Shown here piece after piece: positions 13,981 through 21,685 of a stretch of DNA of 23,399 bases. The position numbers and the translations under genes were made by a program. Source of the DNA: JAVVRI01 sp036654795 (lineage in GTDB: Bacteria > Bacteroidota > Bacteroidia > Bacteroidales > Tannerellaceae). The stretch covers positions 1-23,399 of the forward strand of contig JAVVRI010000018.1 of the NCBI GenBank assembly GCA_036654795.1, read 5' to 3'. Positions within the stretch are counted from its first letter, which is position 1, and each line of letters starts with the position of its first letter. The notes beneath the pieces were generated by a model. That model was not told the DNA's origin and made no database searches. It was given only the letters and a program-made list of their open reading frames with translations.

Positions 13981-15528
13981 TTAGAACGGAGGCAATCCGT
14001 GCTTTTTAGCCGGTCTGTATTCCTCTTTTAAAGCGGAAAGCTTCAAGGCATGCAGCAGAAGCGAACGCGTCTCTTTAGGTTCAATAACCGAGTCGATAAA
14101 TCCTTTGGAAGCGGCCACGTACGGGTTGGCAAACTTCTTGATATACTCTTTTACTTTTTCTTGGCGCATAGCGTCCTGGTCGGCTGCTTCCATGATCTCC
14201 TTACGGAAGATAATATTAGCGGCTCCTTCGGGACCCATAACAGCAATCTCTGCACTTGGCCATGCAAACATGAAGTCAGCACCAAGATGGCGGGAGTTCA
14301 TGGCAATGTATCCACCACCATAGGCTTTACGCAGGATAACAGTAATCTTAGGCACCGTGGCTTCCGAATAGGCATAGAGCACCTTGGCACCATGACGGAT
14401 CACACCGGCATGCTCTTGATCTACGCCCGGCAAGTAGCCCGGCATGTCTTCAAGGGTGATGACAGGGATGTTGAACGAGTCGCAAAAGCGAATAAAGCGA
14501 GCGGCCTTGTCGGCACTGTCGCAATCGAGCACTCCGGCCAGCACCATCGCCTGATTAGCCACAAAGCCTACGGTTTCGCCGCCCATACGGCCGAAGCCAA
14601 TCACGATATTGGCAGCCCACAACTCCTGAATCTCGAGGAAGTCAGAGTCGTCAACAATACATTTTATAACGTCGCGCACGTCGTACGGTTGCTTCGGATC
14701 GGCCGGAACAATTTGCTCTATATTGAGCATTGCGTTCGGCTCCTTAGGCTCGACGGCCTTAGCGTGATCAGTGTTATTCCAAGGAATAAAGCTGACTAGA
14801 CGTTTTACCTGTTCGAAGCACTCCACTTCGCTCAATGCGTAGAAATGCGCATTACCGGTAATCTCGGCATGCACGCGAGCACCGCCCAAATCTTCCATCG
14901 AAATGTCTTCTCCCAATACGGTCTTAATTACGTTGGGGCCAGTGATGAACATCTTCGATATGTTTTCAACCACAAACACAAAGTCCGTTAACGCCGGAGA
15001 GTAGACTGCGCCACCGGCACAAGGACCGAGGATCAGTGATATCTGCGGAATAACACCGGAAGCAATGGTGTTGCGATAAAAGATTTCGCCATATCCAGCC
15101 AATGCGCCAACGCCCTCCTGAATACGTGCACCACCCGAGTCATTGATGCCAATAATAGGGCATCTCATCTTCAGGGCGTGATCCATTATTTTAGTAATTT
15201 TGCGTGCGTGCTGTAAGCCCAGCGAACCACCAGCAACAGTGAAGTCCTGTGCATAGATGCAGACAGGCGAACCAAAGATGGTACCTGTACCTGTTACGAC
15301 ACCGTCGCCCGGAAAATCTTTTTTGTCCATGCCGAAGTCTCGTCCGTCATGCTTAACAAACAGATCATATTCATGAAAAGAATGTTTGTCCAATAGTGAT
15401 AGGATTCGTTCACGGGCGGTAAGTTTGCCCATAGCTACCTGCTTTTCGATTGCAGCTTCGCCTCCACCCATCTCAACAACGGCTTTTTTGTCCCTAAGGT
15501 CTTGAATGTCTTTGCTTAAATCTGTCAT
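13981..15528 (-). CDS. Acyl-CoA carboxylase carboxyltransferase subunit (propionyl-CoA carboxylase beta/MmdA type)
   Basis: A 515-aa carboxyltransferase of the crotonase fold, the size of propionyl-CoA carboxylase beta, methylmalonyl-CoA decarboxylase alpha and transcarboxylase 12S subunits. Two halves are visible. The N-terminal half has DSGGARIQEGVGALAGYGE and the oxyanion-hole GPCAGGAVYSPALTDF. The C-terminal half has CDSFNIPVITLEDMPGYLPG, KAYGGGYIAMNS and AWPSAEIAVMGPEGA. These motifs define biotin-dependent acyl-CoA carboxyltransferases acting on propionyl/methylmalonyl-CoA. In Bacteroides this links to the succinate-propionate pathway; direction (carboxylase or decarboxylase) cannot be decided, because no biotin carboxylase or Na-pump beta subunit is adjacent. 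It lies 25 bases after def with no -7 motif between, so it appears to be transcribed from the yqgF promoter. Confidence 0.92.
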   Translation of the reverse strand: MTDLSKDIQDLRDKKAVVEMGGGEAAIEKQVAMGKLTARERILSLLDKHSFHEYDLFVKHDGRDFGMDKKDFPGDGVVTGTGTIFGSPVCIYAQDFTVAGGSLGLQHARKITKIMDHALKMRCPIIGINDSGGARIQEGVGALAGYGEIFYRNTIASGVIPQISLILGPCAGGAVYSPALTDFVFVVENISKMFITGPNVIKTVLGEDISMEDLGGARVHAEITGNAHFYALSEVECFEQVKRLVSFIPWNNTDHAKAVEPKEPNAMLNIEQIVPADPKQPYDVRDVIKCIVDDSDFLEIQELWAANIVIGFGRMGGETVGFVANQAMVLAGVLDCDSADKAARFIRFCDSFNIPVITLEDMPGYLPGVDQEHAGVIRHGAKVLYAYSEATVPKITVILRKAYGGGYIAMNSRHLGADFMFAWPSAEIAVMGPEGAANIIFRKEIMEAADQDAMRQEKVKEYIKKFANPYVAASKGFIDSVIEPKETRSLLLHALKLSALKEEYRPAKKHGLPPF

Positions 15529-15553
15529 ACTAATCGTTTTATAAAATTCATAA

Positions 15554-16111
15554 TTACTTACCGACAGCCTTCGCTCTGTACGAGCAACGTACTGTCCCTT
15601 TAATAATGCCGTTAAGTTTTCCTTTATTCAACTGCCTGCGGATGGCAGATATATTGTCTATAAACACATGTCCGGTCAGATGTTCGCACTCATGTTGCAC
15701 AACGCGGGCAGCAAAGCCTTCCACTACCTCTTCGTGCTCAACGAAGTCGGTGTCTTGATATTTTAAAGTGATGCGGCTGGAGCGGGCTACCTTTTCGTGT
15801 ACGCCGGGAAGACTTAAGCAGCCTTCTTCAAGAGTAATCTCGTCCTCACTTTTCTCAACAATCCGTGGATTGACCATTGCGCGCTTAAAGCCTCGACATT
15901 CGGGAAAGTCTTCCGCCAGCGGTTCGGCATCGATTACGACCAAGCGCAATGACAACCCTACTTGCGGAGCAGCCAAGCCTACACCATCGGCGCTATACAT
16001 TGTTTCAAACATATTACTTACGAGTTGCTTCAACTCAGGGTAATTCCTCTCAACTTCTCCGGCCTCTTTTCTCAACACAGGCTGACCATATAGAAATACT
16101 GGTAAAATCAT
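15554..16111 (-). CDS. def: Peptide deformylase
   Basis: Removes the N-formyl group from nascent proteins at the ribosome; metalloenzyme, cytosolic. The 185-aa length is normal. All three motifs are present: GVGLAAPQ (43-50), EGCLS (96-100, metal ligand C98) and HECEH (140-144, ligands H140 and H144, catalytic E141). The HECEH form has Glu where many enzymes have Asp (HExDH), as in other Bacteroidetes sequences. It starts 3 bases after the yqgF stop, indicating translational coupling. The pairing yqgF-def is a common Bacteroides arrangement, as I recall it; usually a TPR protein and thrS follow, whereas here the carboxyltransferase follows. Confidence 0.97.
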   Translation of the reverse strand: MILPVFLYGQPVLRKEAGEVERNYPELKQLVSNMFETMYSADGVGLAAPQVGLSLRLVVIDAEPLAEDFPECRGFKRAMVNPRIVEKSEDEITLEEGCLSLPGVHEKVARSSRITLKYQDTDFVEHEEVVEGFAARVVQHECEHLTGHVFIDNISAIRRQLNKGKLNGIIKGTVRCSYRAKAVGK

Positions 16112-16114
16112 AAA

Positions 16115-16537
16115 TTATAACTGATAGTTTTTACTTTCTAAATAGGCTTGCAGAATGATAACTGCGCTGATCTCGTCAACCAAGCCTTTATCCTGCCTTC
16201 TCTTTTTCTTTAATCCTCCATCGAGCATTGCTTTATGTGCCAAGACTGACGTAAAGCGCTCGTCATAATAGACAACCGGAATGTCCGGAAGTGTTCGTTT
16301 CAGATGGGTTACGAAGGCTTCTACATATTGCATGTTTTCAGAAGGCTCGTTATTCATTTGTTTAGGTTGTCCCACGACAAAAAGATCCACCGGCTCACGG
16401 GATACATATGCCTTCAAGTAGGCGACGAGTTCACCACTAGGAACTGTTTCCAAACCATTTGCAATCATTTGCAAAATGTCCGTAACAGCTAAGCCGGTAC
16501 GTTTACGTCCATAATCAATTGCCATTATTCTTCCCAT
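16115..16537 (-). CDS. ruvX: Holliday junction resolvase-like nuclease, YqgF/RuvX family
   Basis: RNase H-fold protein of 140 aa, the family size. E. coli YqgF takes part in 16S rRNA precursor processing and the family was first predicted as a Holliday junction resolvase. Catalytic acids are visible: D8 in MAIDYGRKRTG, E93 in YYDERFTS, and D121 in LVDEISAVIILQ. An in-frame TTG at 16546 would add three residues, but ATG at 16537 starts the conserved strand in the usual place, and the TATATTTG box overlaps the TTG. The ATG is only six bases after the -7 box, so the mRNA is probably leaderless. First gene of the operon with def, carboxyltransferase and biotin carrier. Confidence 0.92.
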   Translation of the reverse strand: MGRIMAIDYGRKRTGLAVTDILQMIANGLETVPSGELVAYLKAYVSREPVDLFVVGQPKQMNNEPSENMQYVEAFVTHLKRTLPDIPVVYYDERFTSVLAHKAMLDGGLKKKRRQDKGLVDEISAVIILQAYLESKNYQL

Positions 16538-16543
16538 CGCGTG

Positions 16544-16551
16544 CAAATATA
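16544..16551 (-). promoter_or_regulatory. -7 promoter element of yqgF operon, adjacent to the ATG
   Basis: TATATTTG on the - strand fully matches TAnnTTTG and is followed by CACGCG and then ATG. Transcription starting the usual few bases after this box would begin at or just before the start codon. A possible -33 TTTG is at 16579-16576, with a long 24-base gap. Confidence 0.55.
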
Positions 16552-16606
16552 GTACAAAAAAGAATACGCGTTACACAAATAGACGAAAAGTGTGCAGTCC
16601 GATTGG

Positions 16607-18004
16607 CTAATAAGCATTCTTTTCACCTTTAAACATATTGAGCAGAGTAACAACAATGATCTTCAAATCAAGGAAAAACGACCAGTTCTCAATATACCAT
16701 ACGTCTCTTTTAACGCGGCCTTCCATCTGTTCGAGTGTTCTTGTCTCCCCACGATAGCCGGTTACCTGCGCCCAGCCGGTTACACCCGGCTTCACCAAGT
16801 GGCGCACCATGTATTTATCAATTAAAATGGAGTATTGTTCGGTATGCTTGAGCATGTGCGGCCGGGGACCTACTACGGACATATCGCCAAGCAAAACATT
16901 AACAAACTGAGGAAATTCGTCCAAGTTTGTACGTCGTAGAAAGTCACCAACACGTGTTTTGCGGGGATCATTCTCGACGGCCTGTATTACGTCCGCTTCA
17001 GCATTCACCTTCATCGTACGGAACTTATAGCAATCGAAGTCCCGCCCATAAAGACCGGTACGTTTTTGTTTGAAAAGAATAGGACCGGGCGAACTCATCT
17101 TGATCAGTATGCCAGCCACAACATATAATATTGGATAGATCGTAAGCAAAATCAATATGGAAAACAAAATGTCAAAAGAGCGCTTCATTGCACGGTTATA
17201 GGCTGCCTGCAACGGTTCACAACGCACTGTCAGCAACGCAATGGACTCCATTACCTCCATTACAAGAATTATCTTTACATTCCGATAAAATTCAGTAACT
17301 ATGAAGAAGCGCACCATGTTCTTATCAGCAAAGTTGAGCATACGAAGAATCTTCCCGTCGTTCGTGCCGGGCAGGGTGCAGTATATCTCATCCACACCAT
17401 GCTTCTTTACGTAATCCTCCACTTCATAAGTCATGCCAAGATAATTGGGTAAGACATTCTTAAGCGCGATATTATCATCAAAGAAGCCCATCACGTTGAA
17501 TCCATACGCCAAGTCGTCCTTCATCACCCGATAAAGCTCCATTCCGTTCTTACCAGCTCCTACAATGATAATCTTCTTAAAGTTATGACCTTTCCGGCGA
17601 TACATCTTCAAGCTAATACGCACAAAAACACGCCAGAGGGAGAAAACAACCACCGTAATCAAATAATACACAATCAGAAAAGTAGCCAATACATCGCCTA
17701 CATTAAGAAATATAAGGCAGGTGGAAAAAAGGAGGACAAGAGACGTGACCACCCAAAAAGCCCGCTGCACAATCCGATCGATGAAAACAACCGCGGCATG
17801 CAACTGGATCGGCACAAAATAGAGAGCAAAGAAATAGCAAAAGTTCAACAACAGAACAATTTCCCGTAAATTATGGGAGATTGCCTGAGTATATACCTCA
17901 TCCATTTCATAATAAACAGCAAAAAAGAGCAAGTTTAATACGATTAAATCTCCCACACCAATTAACCATTGGATCAGGTAGCCATGTTTCTTGTTCGGTT
18001 CCAT
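16607..18004 (-). CDS. Undecaprenyl-phosphate sugar-1-phosphate transferase (WcaJ/WbaP-like)
   Basis: Starts lipid-linked glycan assembly by moving a hexose-1-phosphate from a nucleotide sugar to undecaprenyl phosphate at the inner membrane. With the start at ATG 18004 the protein is 465 aa, as for WcaJ. Layout: four N-terminal membrane helices (~10-125), a Rossmann-like CoA_binding_3 domain (~140-245, IIIVGAGKNGMELYRVM), a fifth hydrophobic hairpin (~275-305), and the cytosolic catalytic Bac_transf domain. Catalytic-domain motifs seen: KRSFDILFS, SPGPILFKQKR, CYKFRTM, LRRTNLDEFPQFVNVLLGDM, VGPRPHM and KPGVTGWAQV. The upstream in-frame GTG/TTG/ATG options near 18067 are rejected because the -7 box lies within them. 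Sugar specificity (glucose or galactose versus GalNAc) cannot be read reliably. It is transcribed on its own, 3' of the ompA gene. Confidence 0.93.
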   Translation of the reverse strand: MEPNKKHGYLIQWLIGVGDLIVLNLLFFAVYYEMDEVYTQAISHNLREIVLLLNFCYFFALYFVPIQLHAAVVFIDRIVQRAFWVVTSLVLLFSTCLIFLNVGDVLATFLIVYYLITVVVFSLWRVFVRISLKMYRRKGHNFKKIIIVGAGKNGMELYRVMKDDLAYGFNVMGFFDDNIALKNVLPNYLGMTYEVEDYVKKHGVDEIYCTLPGTNDGKILRMLNFADKNMVRFFIVTEFYRNVKIILVMEVMESIALLTVRCEPLQAAYNRAMKRSFDILFSILILLTIYPILYVVAGILIKMSSPGPILFKQKRTGLYGRDFDCYKFRTMKVNAEADVIQAVENDPRKTRVGDFLRRTNLDEFPQFVNVLLGDMSVVGPRPHMLKHTEQYSILIDKYMVRHLVKPGVTGWAQVTGYRGETRTLEQMEGRVKRDVWYIENWSFFLDLKIIVVTLLNMFKGEKNAY

Positions 18005-18027
18005 ACTTATTCTATAGTAAAATCTCA

Positions 18028-18035
18028 CAAAAGTA
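18028..18035 (-). promoter_or_regulatory. -7 promoter element of the glycan-initiating transferase
   Basis: TACTTTTG on the - strand, a full TAnnTTTG match, 23 bases before the ATG at 18004. The only TTTG upstream (spacing 15) lies in the T-run of the ompA terminator. Confidence 0.5.
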
Positions 18036-18055
18036 AGTAATATTTTCGAGCAAAA

Positions 18056-18086
18056 AAAAGGCTGCAACTAATAAGTGCAGCCTTTT
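18056..18086 (-). terminator. Terminator of the OmpA-family gene
   Basis: Perfect 11-bp stem AAAAGGCTGCA (18056-18066) / TGCAGCCTTTT (18076-18086), 9-base loop, 22 bases after the stop at 18108, followed by an uninterrupted T-run on the - strand. Confidence 0.92.
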
Positions 18087-18107
18087 ATGCTTGTATAATA
18101 AAACAAC

Positions 18108-19268
18108 TTAGTTATTCGCAGACATAATAACTACGCGGTTCCAGTTATTTTCGCTATACGGTTGTTCTTCTGAACCCTTCCACTCAATAGTGATCTGATT
18201 GGAAGAGACGCCATAACGTTCTATTAGTTCTTTTGCTACGGCTTTTGCGCGTTTTTCGGAAAGGCCTAAGTTATAGTTAGAAGAGCCTGTCTTCTTATCA
18301 GCAAAACCAATCACCTTAATAGGAGCACTCTTGTCCTTCATGAACTGAGCCGTGTTATAAATATTAATCTGTTGGTTCTTATCGATCTTCGCACTATTCA
18401 GGCGGAAGTAGACAACATTGTCTGCAATATTGGTAACGACTTCAGAAGCCACCACTTCTTCACATTCAGGGCAAGATACGGGACGTTTGCTCAATTCGTC
18501 ATTAGCAGCACGAAGAGAGTTGATCTGACCGTTCAGGTCGTTCAACAAAGCATAGTCCATCGGTTGAAGAACTTCGAAGTTCGTCTTACCCAATTTGAAG
18601 GTCAAACCTGCACTTAATTGCAGAATACCATCAGTCAGGTGATTTATCGAAACACGATTGAATTGTTCGTTCAATAAAGATCCCTGAATTTCCACATTCA
18701 AGTCGATACGGTTGCTCAAACGGAAAGCGGTAAGGATACCAGCATTCAACGTGGGAGACTCTGTTCTTGCAAATTCAGCTGCTTCAGTTGTCTTGAAACG
18801 TTGTGCATAACCAAAACCAACCCAAGGAATCAAACGAAACACTTTGGATTCTCTGTAAGGAGCCCAAAAGTTAGTTACGTCCCATAACAGATCAACATGA
18901 CCTGCCAAATACTTATTATGCTGCATCAACTCAGCATTGTCACCCACAAAACCATGAAGAACACCTCCATTAAACTGAGTACGGAAACCTAAATAAGGAT
19001 TAAACCACTTACCGAACGAAAATTGAGGTGCAAAATTAAGTCGGTTTGTAAACTTGGCTTTATCATTCTGATCGCCCATTAACACACTAGCACCACCGGC
19101 AATTGATATAAACCAATTGTCACGAGCCTTATTCTTCTTAAAATTCGTTTTGTATCCCTTTTCAGTACTAAATCCTACTTGAGGTTTGTACTCCTGTGCG
19201 AGCACAGAAAAGGTGAAACCAGATAATAAAGCTAAAAGTAACACTTTAGTCTTCATATTCATGTACAT
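18108..19268 (-). CDS. OmpA-family outer-membrane protein
   Basis: Likely a major outer-membrane protein anchoring the membrane to peptidoglycan (386 aa). Signal peptide ~1-24 (KVLLLALLSGFTFSVLAQ), then an eight-stranded-type barrel (~45-235, rich in GFRTQFNGG and LSAGLTFKLG type strands). A linker with a possible coiled segment (LNDLNGQINSLRAANDELSK) and a CPEC pair (possible disulfide) follows. The C-terminal OmpA domain spans ~280-386, with NVVYFRLNSAKID and the diaminopimelate-binding residues D in VIGFADKKTG and R in GLSEKRAKAV. Starts at M3 or M5 are possible. A good promoter lies 53 bases upstream of the start and a strong terminator follows, so it is monocistronic. It sits among glycan genes without an evident functional link to them. 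Confidence 0.93.
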   Translation of the reverse strand: MYMNMKTKVLLLALLSGFTFSVLAQEYKPQVGFSTEKGYKTNFKKNKARDNWFISIAGGASVLMGDQNDKAKFTNRLNFAPQFSFGKWFNPYLGFRTQFNGGVLHGFVGDNAELMQHNKYLAGHVDLLWDVTNFWAPYRESKVFRLIPWVGFGYAQRFKTTEAAEFARTESPTLNAGILTAFRLSNRIDLNVEIQGSLLNEQFNRVSINHLTDGILQLSAGLTFKLGKTNFEVLQPMDYALLNDLNGQINSLRAANDELSKRPVSCPECEEVVASEVVTNIADNVVYFRLNSAKIDKNQQINIYNTAQFMKDKSAPIKVIGFADKKTGSSNYNLGLSEKRAKAVAKELIERYGVSSNQITIEWKGSEEQPYSENNWNRVVIMSANN

Positions 19269-19320
19269 TTAATTAGTTAAACATCTAAATATCTAAAATC
19301 AATCGAACTAAAAACCTAGA

Positions 19321-19355
19321 CAAAATTAACGCTTTTTTTCCATTATAACAACAAA
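19321..19355 (-). promoter_or_regulatory. Promoter of the OmpA-family gene
   Basis: On the - strand TTTGTTG (-33, 19355-19349) is followed by a 20-base gap counted from the second TTG, then TAATTTTG (19328-19321), matching TTG-N17-23-TAnnTTTG. This is the best two-part Bacteroidetes promoter in the window. Confidence 0.65.
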
Positions 19356-19375
19356 AAGAGATATTTTGTTCAATA

Positions 19376-20527
19376 TTATTCGAAATAGTTCAATATTTGA
19401 TATCCACCTTCTCTCAAAAAGGCCTCTTTTTTCATTAACTTAACGTCACTTTGCATCATATCCTTAATTAAATCGGCCAAAGAATATTCCGGTTCCCAAC
19501 CCAAACGGGTACGGGCTTTGGTCGCATCGCCTATCAGCAACTCTACTTCCGTTGGACGAAAATACTGAGGATCAACCCCCGCTACCTCTTCCCCTATTCG
19601 CTTTGTAATAGCTTCGAGGTGCTCTTCTCCTACTTTAGCAGTAAACACATCCTCGCGAATGTTATTAATAACGGCCACTTCGGTCAGACCGGTACCCTGA
19701 AACTCAACATCAATTCCAACCTCCGCAAACGAAAGTTTGACAAAATCGCGAATCGTCGTTGTAATACCGGTAGCAATCACGTAATCGGACGGCTCGTCTT
19801 GTTGCAGAATTGCGTGCATTGCCCGTACATAATCCTTGGCATGCCCCCAGTCGCGCTTAGAAGAAAGGTTTCCAAGATAGGTCTTTTTCTGCATATTTAG
19901 GGCGATACGGGAAACTGCGCGCGTCACTTTGCGGGTAACAAACGTTTCTCCACGCAAGGGGGATTCGTGGTTGAACAAGATTCCATTCGATGCGTGCATG
20001 TGGTATGCCTCGCGGTAGTTCACAATAATCCAATAACCATATAATTTAGCAACGGCATAAGGGCTACGAGGATAGAACGGAGTCGTTTCCTTCTGAGGCA
20101 CCTCCTGCACCAAACCATACAGTTCGGAGGTAGAGGCCTGATAGATGCGTGTCTTTTCGGTCAGTTTCAGCAGGCGTACAGCCTCTAAGATGCGTAACAC
20201 ACCGATGCCATCGGCATTCGCCGTGTATTCAGGGGTATCAAAGCTTACCTTTACGTGGCTCATCGCCGCCAAGTTATAGATTTCATCCGGCTGCACTTCG
20301 CCTATGATACGTGTCAGGTTTAAACTGTCCGTCAAGTCGCCATAATGTAGTATCAAATTTCTATGTTCTACGTGCGGATCTTGATATAAATGATCTATGC
20401 GATCCGTATTAAACATGGACGAACGTCTTTTGATGCCATGCACTGTGTATCCTTTCTTGATCAGGAACTCTGCCAAGTACGCTCCGTCTTGACCCGTTAT
20501 ACCGGTTATTAATGCTACTTTACCCAT
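19376..20527 (-). CDS. gmd: GDP-mannose 4,6-dehydratase
   Basis: First step of de novo GDP-L-fucose synthesis: GDP-D-mannose to GDP-4-dehydro-6-deoxymannose, NADP-dependent, cytosolic. The 383-aa extended SDR protein has the nucleotide loop GITGQDG (9-15) followed by the GIKRRSS NADP signature, and the active site T133, E135 (ASTSELYG), Y157 and K161 (SPYAVAK). The GMD-specific FNHESPLRGETFVTRK stretch is intact. It starts 12 bases after the fcl stop in an fcl-gmd pair; gene order rfbA-fcl-gmd on the same strand. Confidence 0.97.
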   Translation of the reverse strand: MGKVALITGITGQDGAYLAEFLIKKGYTVHGIKRRSSMFNTDRIDHLYQDPHVEHRNLILHYGDLTDSLNLTRIIGEVQPDEIYNLAAMSHVKVSFDTPEYTANADGIGVLRILEAVRLLKLTEKTRIYQASTSELYGLVQEVPQKETTPFYPRSPYAVAKLYGYWIIVNYREAYHMHASNGILFNHESPLRGETFVTRKVTRAVSRIALNMQKKTYLGNLSSKRDWGHAKDYVRAMHAILQQDEPSDYVIATGITTTIRDFVKLSFAEVGIDVEFQGTGLTEVAVINNIREDVFTAKVGEEHLEAITKRIGEEVAGVDPQYFRPTEVELLIGDATKARTRLGWEPEYSLADLIKDMMQSDVKLMKKEAFLREGGYQILNYFE

Positions 20528-20539
20528 TATTTATACTTC

Positions 20540-21622
20540 TTATTTTGTTTTTTGTTGGTTTATATACCAGTTATACAATTGCCTAACGCCTTCGTCTATT
20601 TCTATGGAATGGTGCCAACCCAAGGCGTGCAGCTTACTTACGTCTGTCAGTTTGCGCAAAGTACCATCCGGTTTATCCGCATTAAAATTCAACTCTCCAC
20701 CGAAGCCAATTACATTTTTAATCAAGTAGGCCACGTCTTTAATAGATATTTCGATCCCCGTACCTATGTTTATATGTGTATTACGCACCTCTTTTCCTTC
20801 GCCTCGCAAATCGGAAAAGTCCACTTTTTCCATGATATAAACGGAAGCATCTGCCATCTCCTCGCTCCAGAGAAATTCGCGCAAAGGCTTACCGGTTCCC
20901 CAAAGTTCCAGTTCGCCATGGTGGATTCCAAAGGTGGCCAATAGGGCTACGATCTCTTCCTCAGTAGAATTTCCTGATATACCTTTCACAGGACGGGCGT
21001 TCAAATCCTTGCGCAAAGCAGCCCAGTCATGGGTATGCAGACATTTAGCCAAATGCACCTTGCGAATCATTGCAGGCAACACATGGGATGTTTCAAGGTC
21101 AAAATTATCGTTAGGGCCATACAGATTAGTAGGCATGACTGCAATGTAATTCGTTCCATATTGTAAATTGTAGCTCTCACACATCTTGATGCCGGCTATT
21201 TTGGCAAGGGCATACGGTTCGTTGGTATATTCCAACGGCGAGGAGAGCAGACACTCTTCTACCATCGGCTGCGGCGCTTCGCACGGATAGATGCAAGTAC
21301 TACCCAAGAAAAGCAACTTCTTCACCTTGTTTTTCCAGGCTGCATGGATCACATTATTCTGGATCATCAGGTTAATGTAGATAAAATCAGCACGATAGAG
21401 ACTGTTGGCCAGAATACCACCCACATGCGCTGCCGAGAGGAACACATAGTCCGGCTTTTCATCGGCAAAGAAACGGTCAACGGCCTGCTGGTCGGTCAAA
21501 TCCAATTCTTGATGCGTACGTAACACAAAGTGGGTGTATCCCCTACCCTGCAAGTTCTTCAAAATAGCCGAACCGACTAAGCCACGATGGCCTGCTACAA
21601 ATATTTTACTGTCTTTGTCCAT
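20540..21622 (-). CDS. fcl: GDP-L-fucose synthase (epimerase/reductase), long form
   Basis: Second step to GDP-L-fucose: 3,5-epimerisation and NADPH reduction of the Gmd product. With ATG 21622 as start it has 360 aa; residues seen are GHRGLVG (11-17, nucleotide loop), S108 in LGSTCIYP, and Y137/K141 in EPYALAKIAG, the SDR catalytic set. Compared with the ~320-aa E. coli enzyme it carries an extra segment at ~192-238 (DLNARPVKGISGNSTEEEI), as other Bacteroidetes copies do. An in-frame start at 21673 (MLALPVWQN) would add 17 residues that match nothing and would span a TAGCTTTG box, so it is rejected. In Bacteroides, GDP-fucose feeds capsule and protein O-glycans. Confidence 0.96.
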   Translation of the reverse strand: MDKDSKIFVAGHRGLVGSAILKNLQGRGYTHFVLRTHQELDLTDQQAVDRFFADEKPDYVFLSAAHVGGILANSLYRADFIYINLMIQNNVIHAAWKNKVKKLLFLGSTCIYPCEAPQPMVEECLLSSPLEYTNEPYALAKIAGIKMCESYNLQYGTNYIAVMPTNLYGPNDNFDLETSHVLPAMIRKVHLAKCLHTHDWAALRKDLNARPVKGISGNSTEEEIVALLATFGIHHGELELWGTGKPLREFLWSEEMADASVYIMEKVDFSDLRGEGKEVRNTHINIGTGIEISIKDVAYLIKNVIGFGGELNFNADKPDGTLRKLTDVSKLHALGWHHSIEIDEGVRQLYNWYINQQKTK

Positions 21623-21648
21623 TTTTCTTACTTTGTCACTGGATCTAT

Positions 21649-21669
21649 TTTGCCAGACTGGCAAAGCTA
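21649..21669 (-). promoter_or_regulatory. Possible fcl-gmd promoter overlapped by a palindrome
   Basis: On the - strand TAGCTTTG (21669-21662) fits TAnnTTTG and lies 39 bases before the fcl ATG. A perfect 7-bp inverted repeat TTTGCCA-gac-TGGCAAA (21649-21665) begins inside the box, so it could be an operator at the start site or a hairpin at the 5' end of the transcript. No -33 element is evident. Confidence 0.35.
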
Positions 21670-21685
21670 ACACAGTGATGAATCG

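Noticed and set aside
14050..14799. 249-codon open frame on the + strand
   Set aside because: It is fully antisense to the carboxyltransferase gene, has no family motifs and no -7 element in front; a reading-frame shadow.
18005..18067. N-terminal extension of the initiating transferase
   Set aside because: It spans the TACTTTTG box and part of the ompA terminator; ATG 18004 gives the usual ~465 aa.
21623..21673. N-terminal extension of fcl from 21673
   Set aside because: It spans the TAGCTTTG box and palindrome, and the Rossmann strand begins right after the ATG at 21622.
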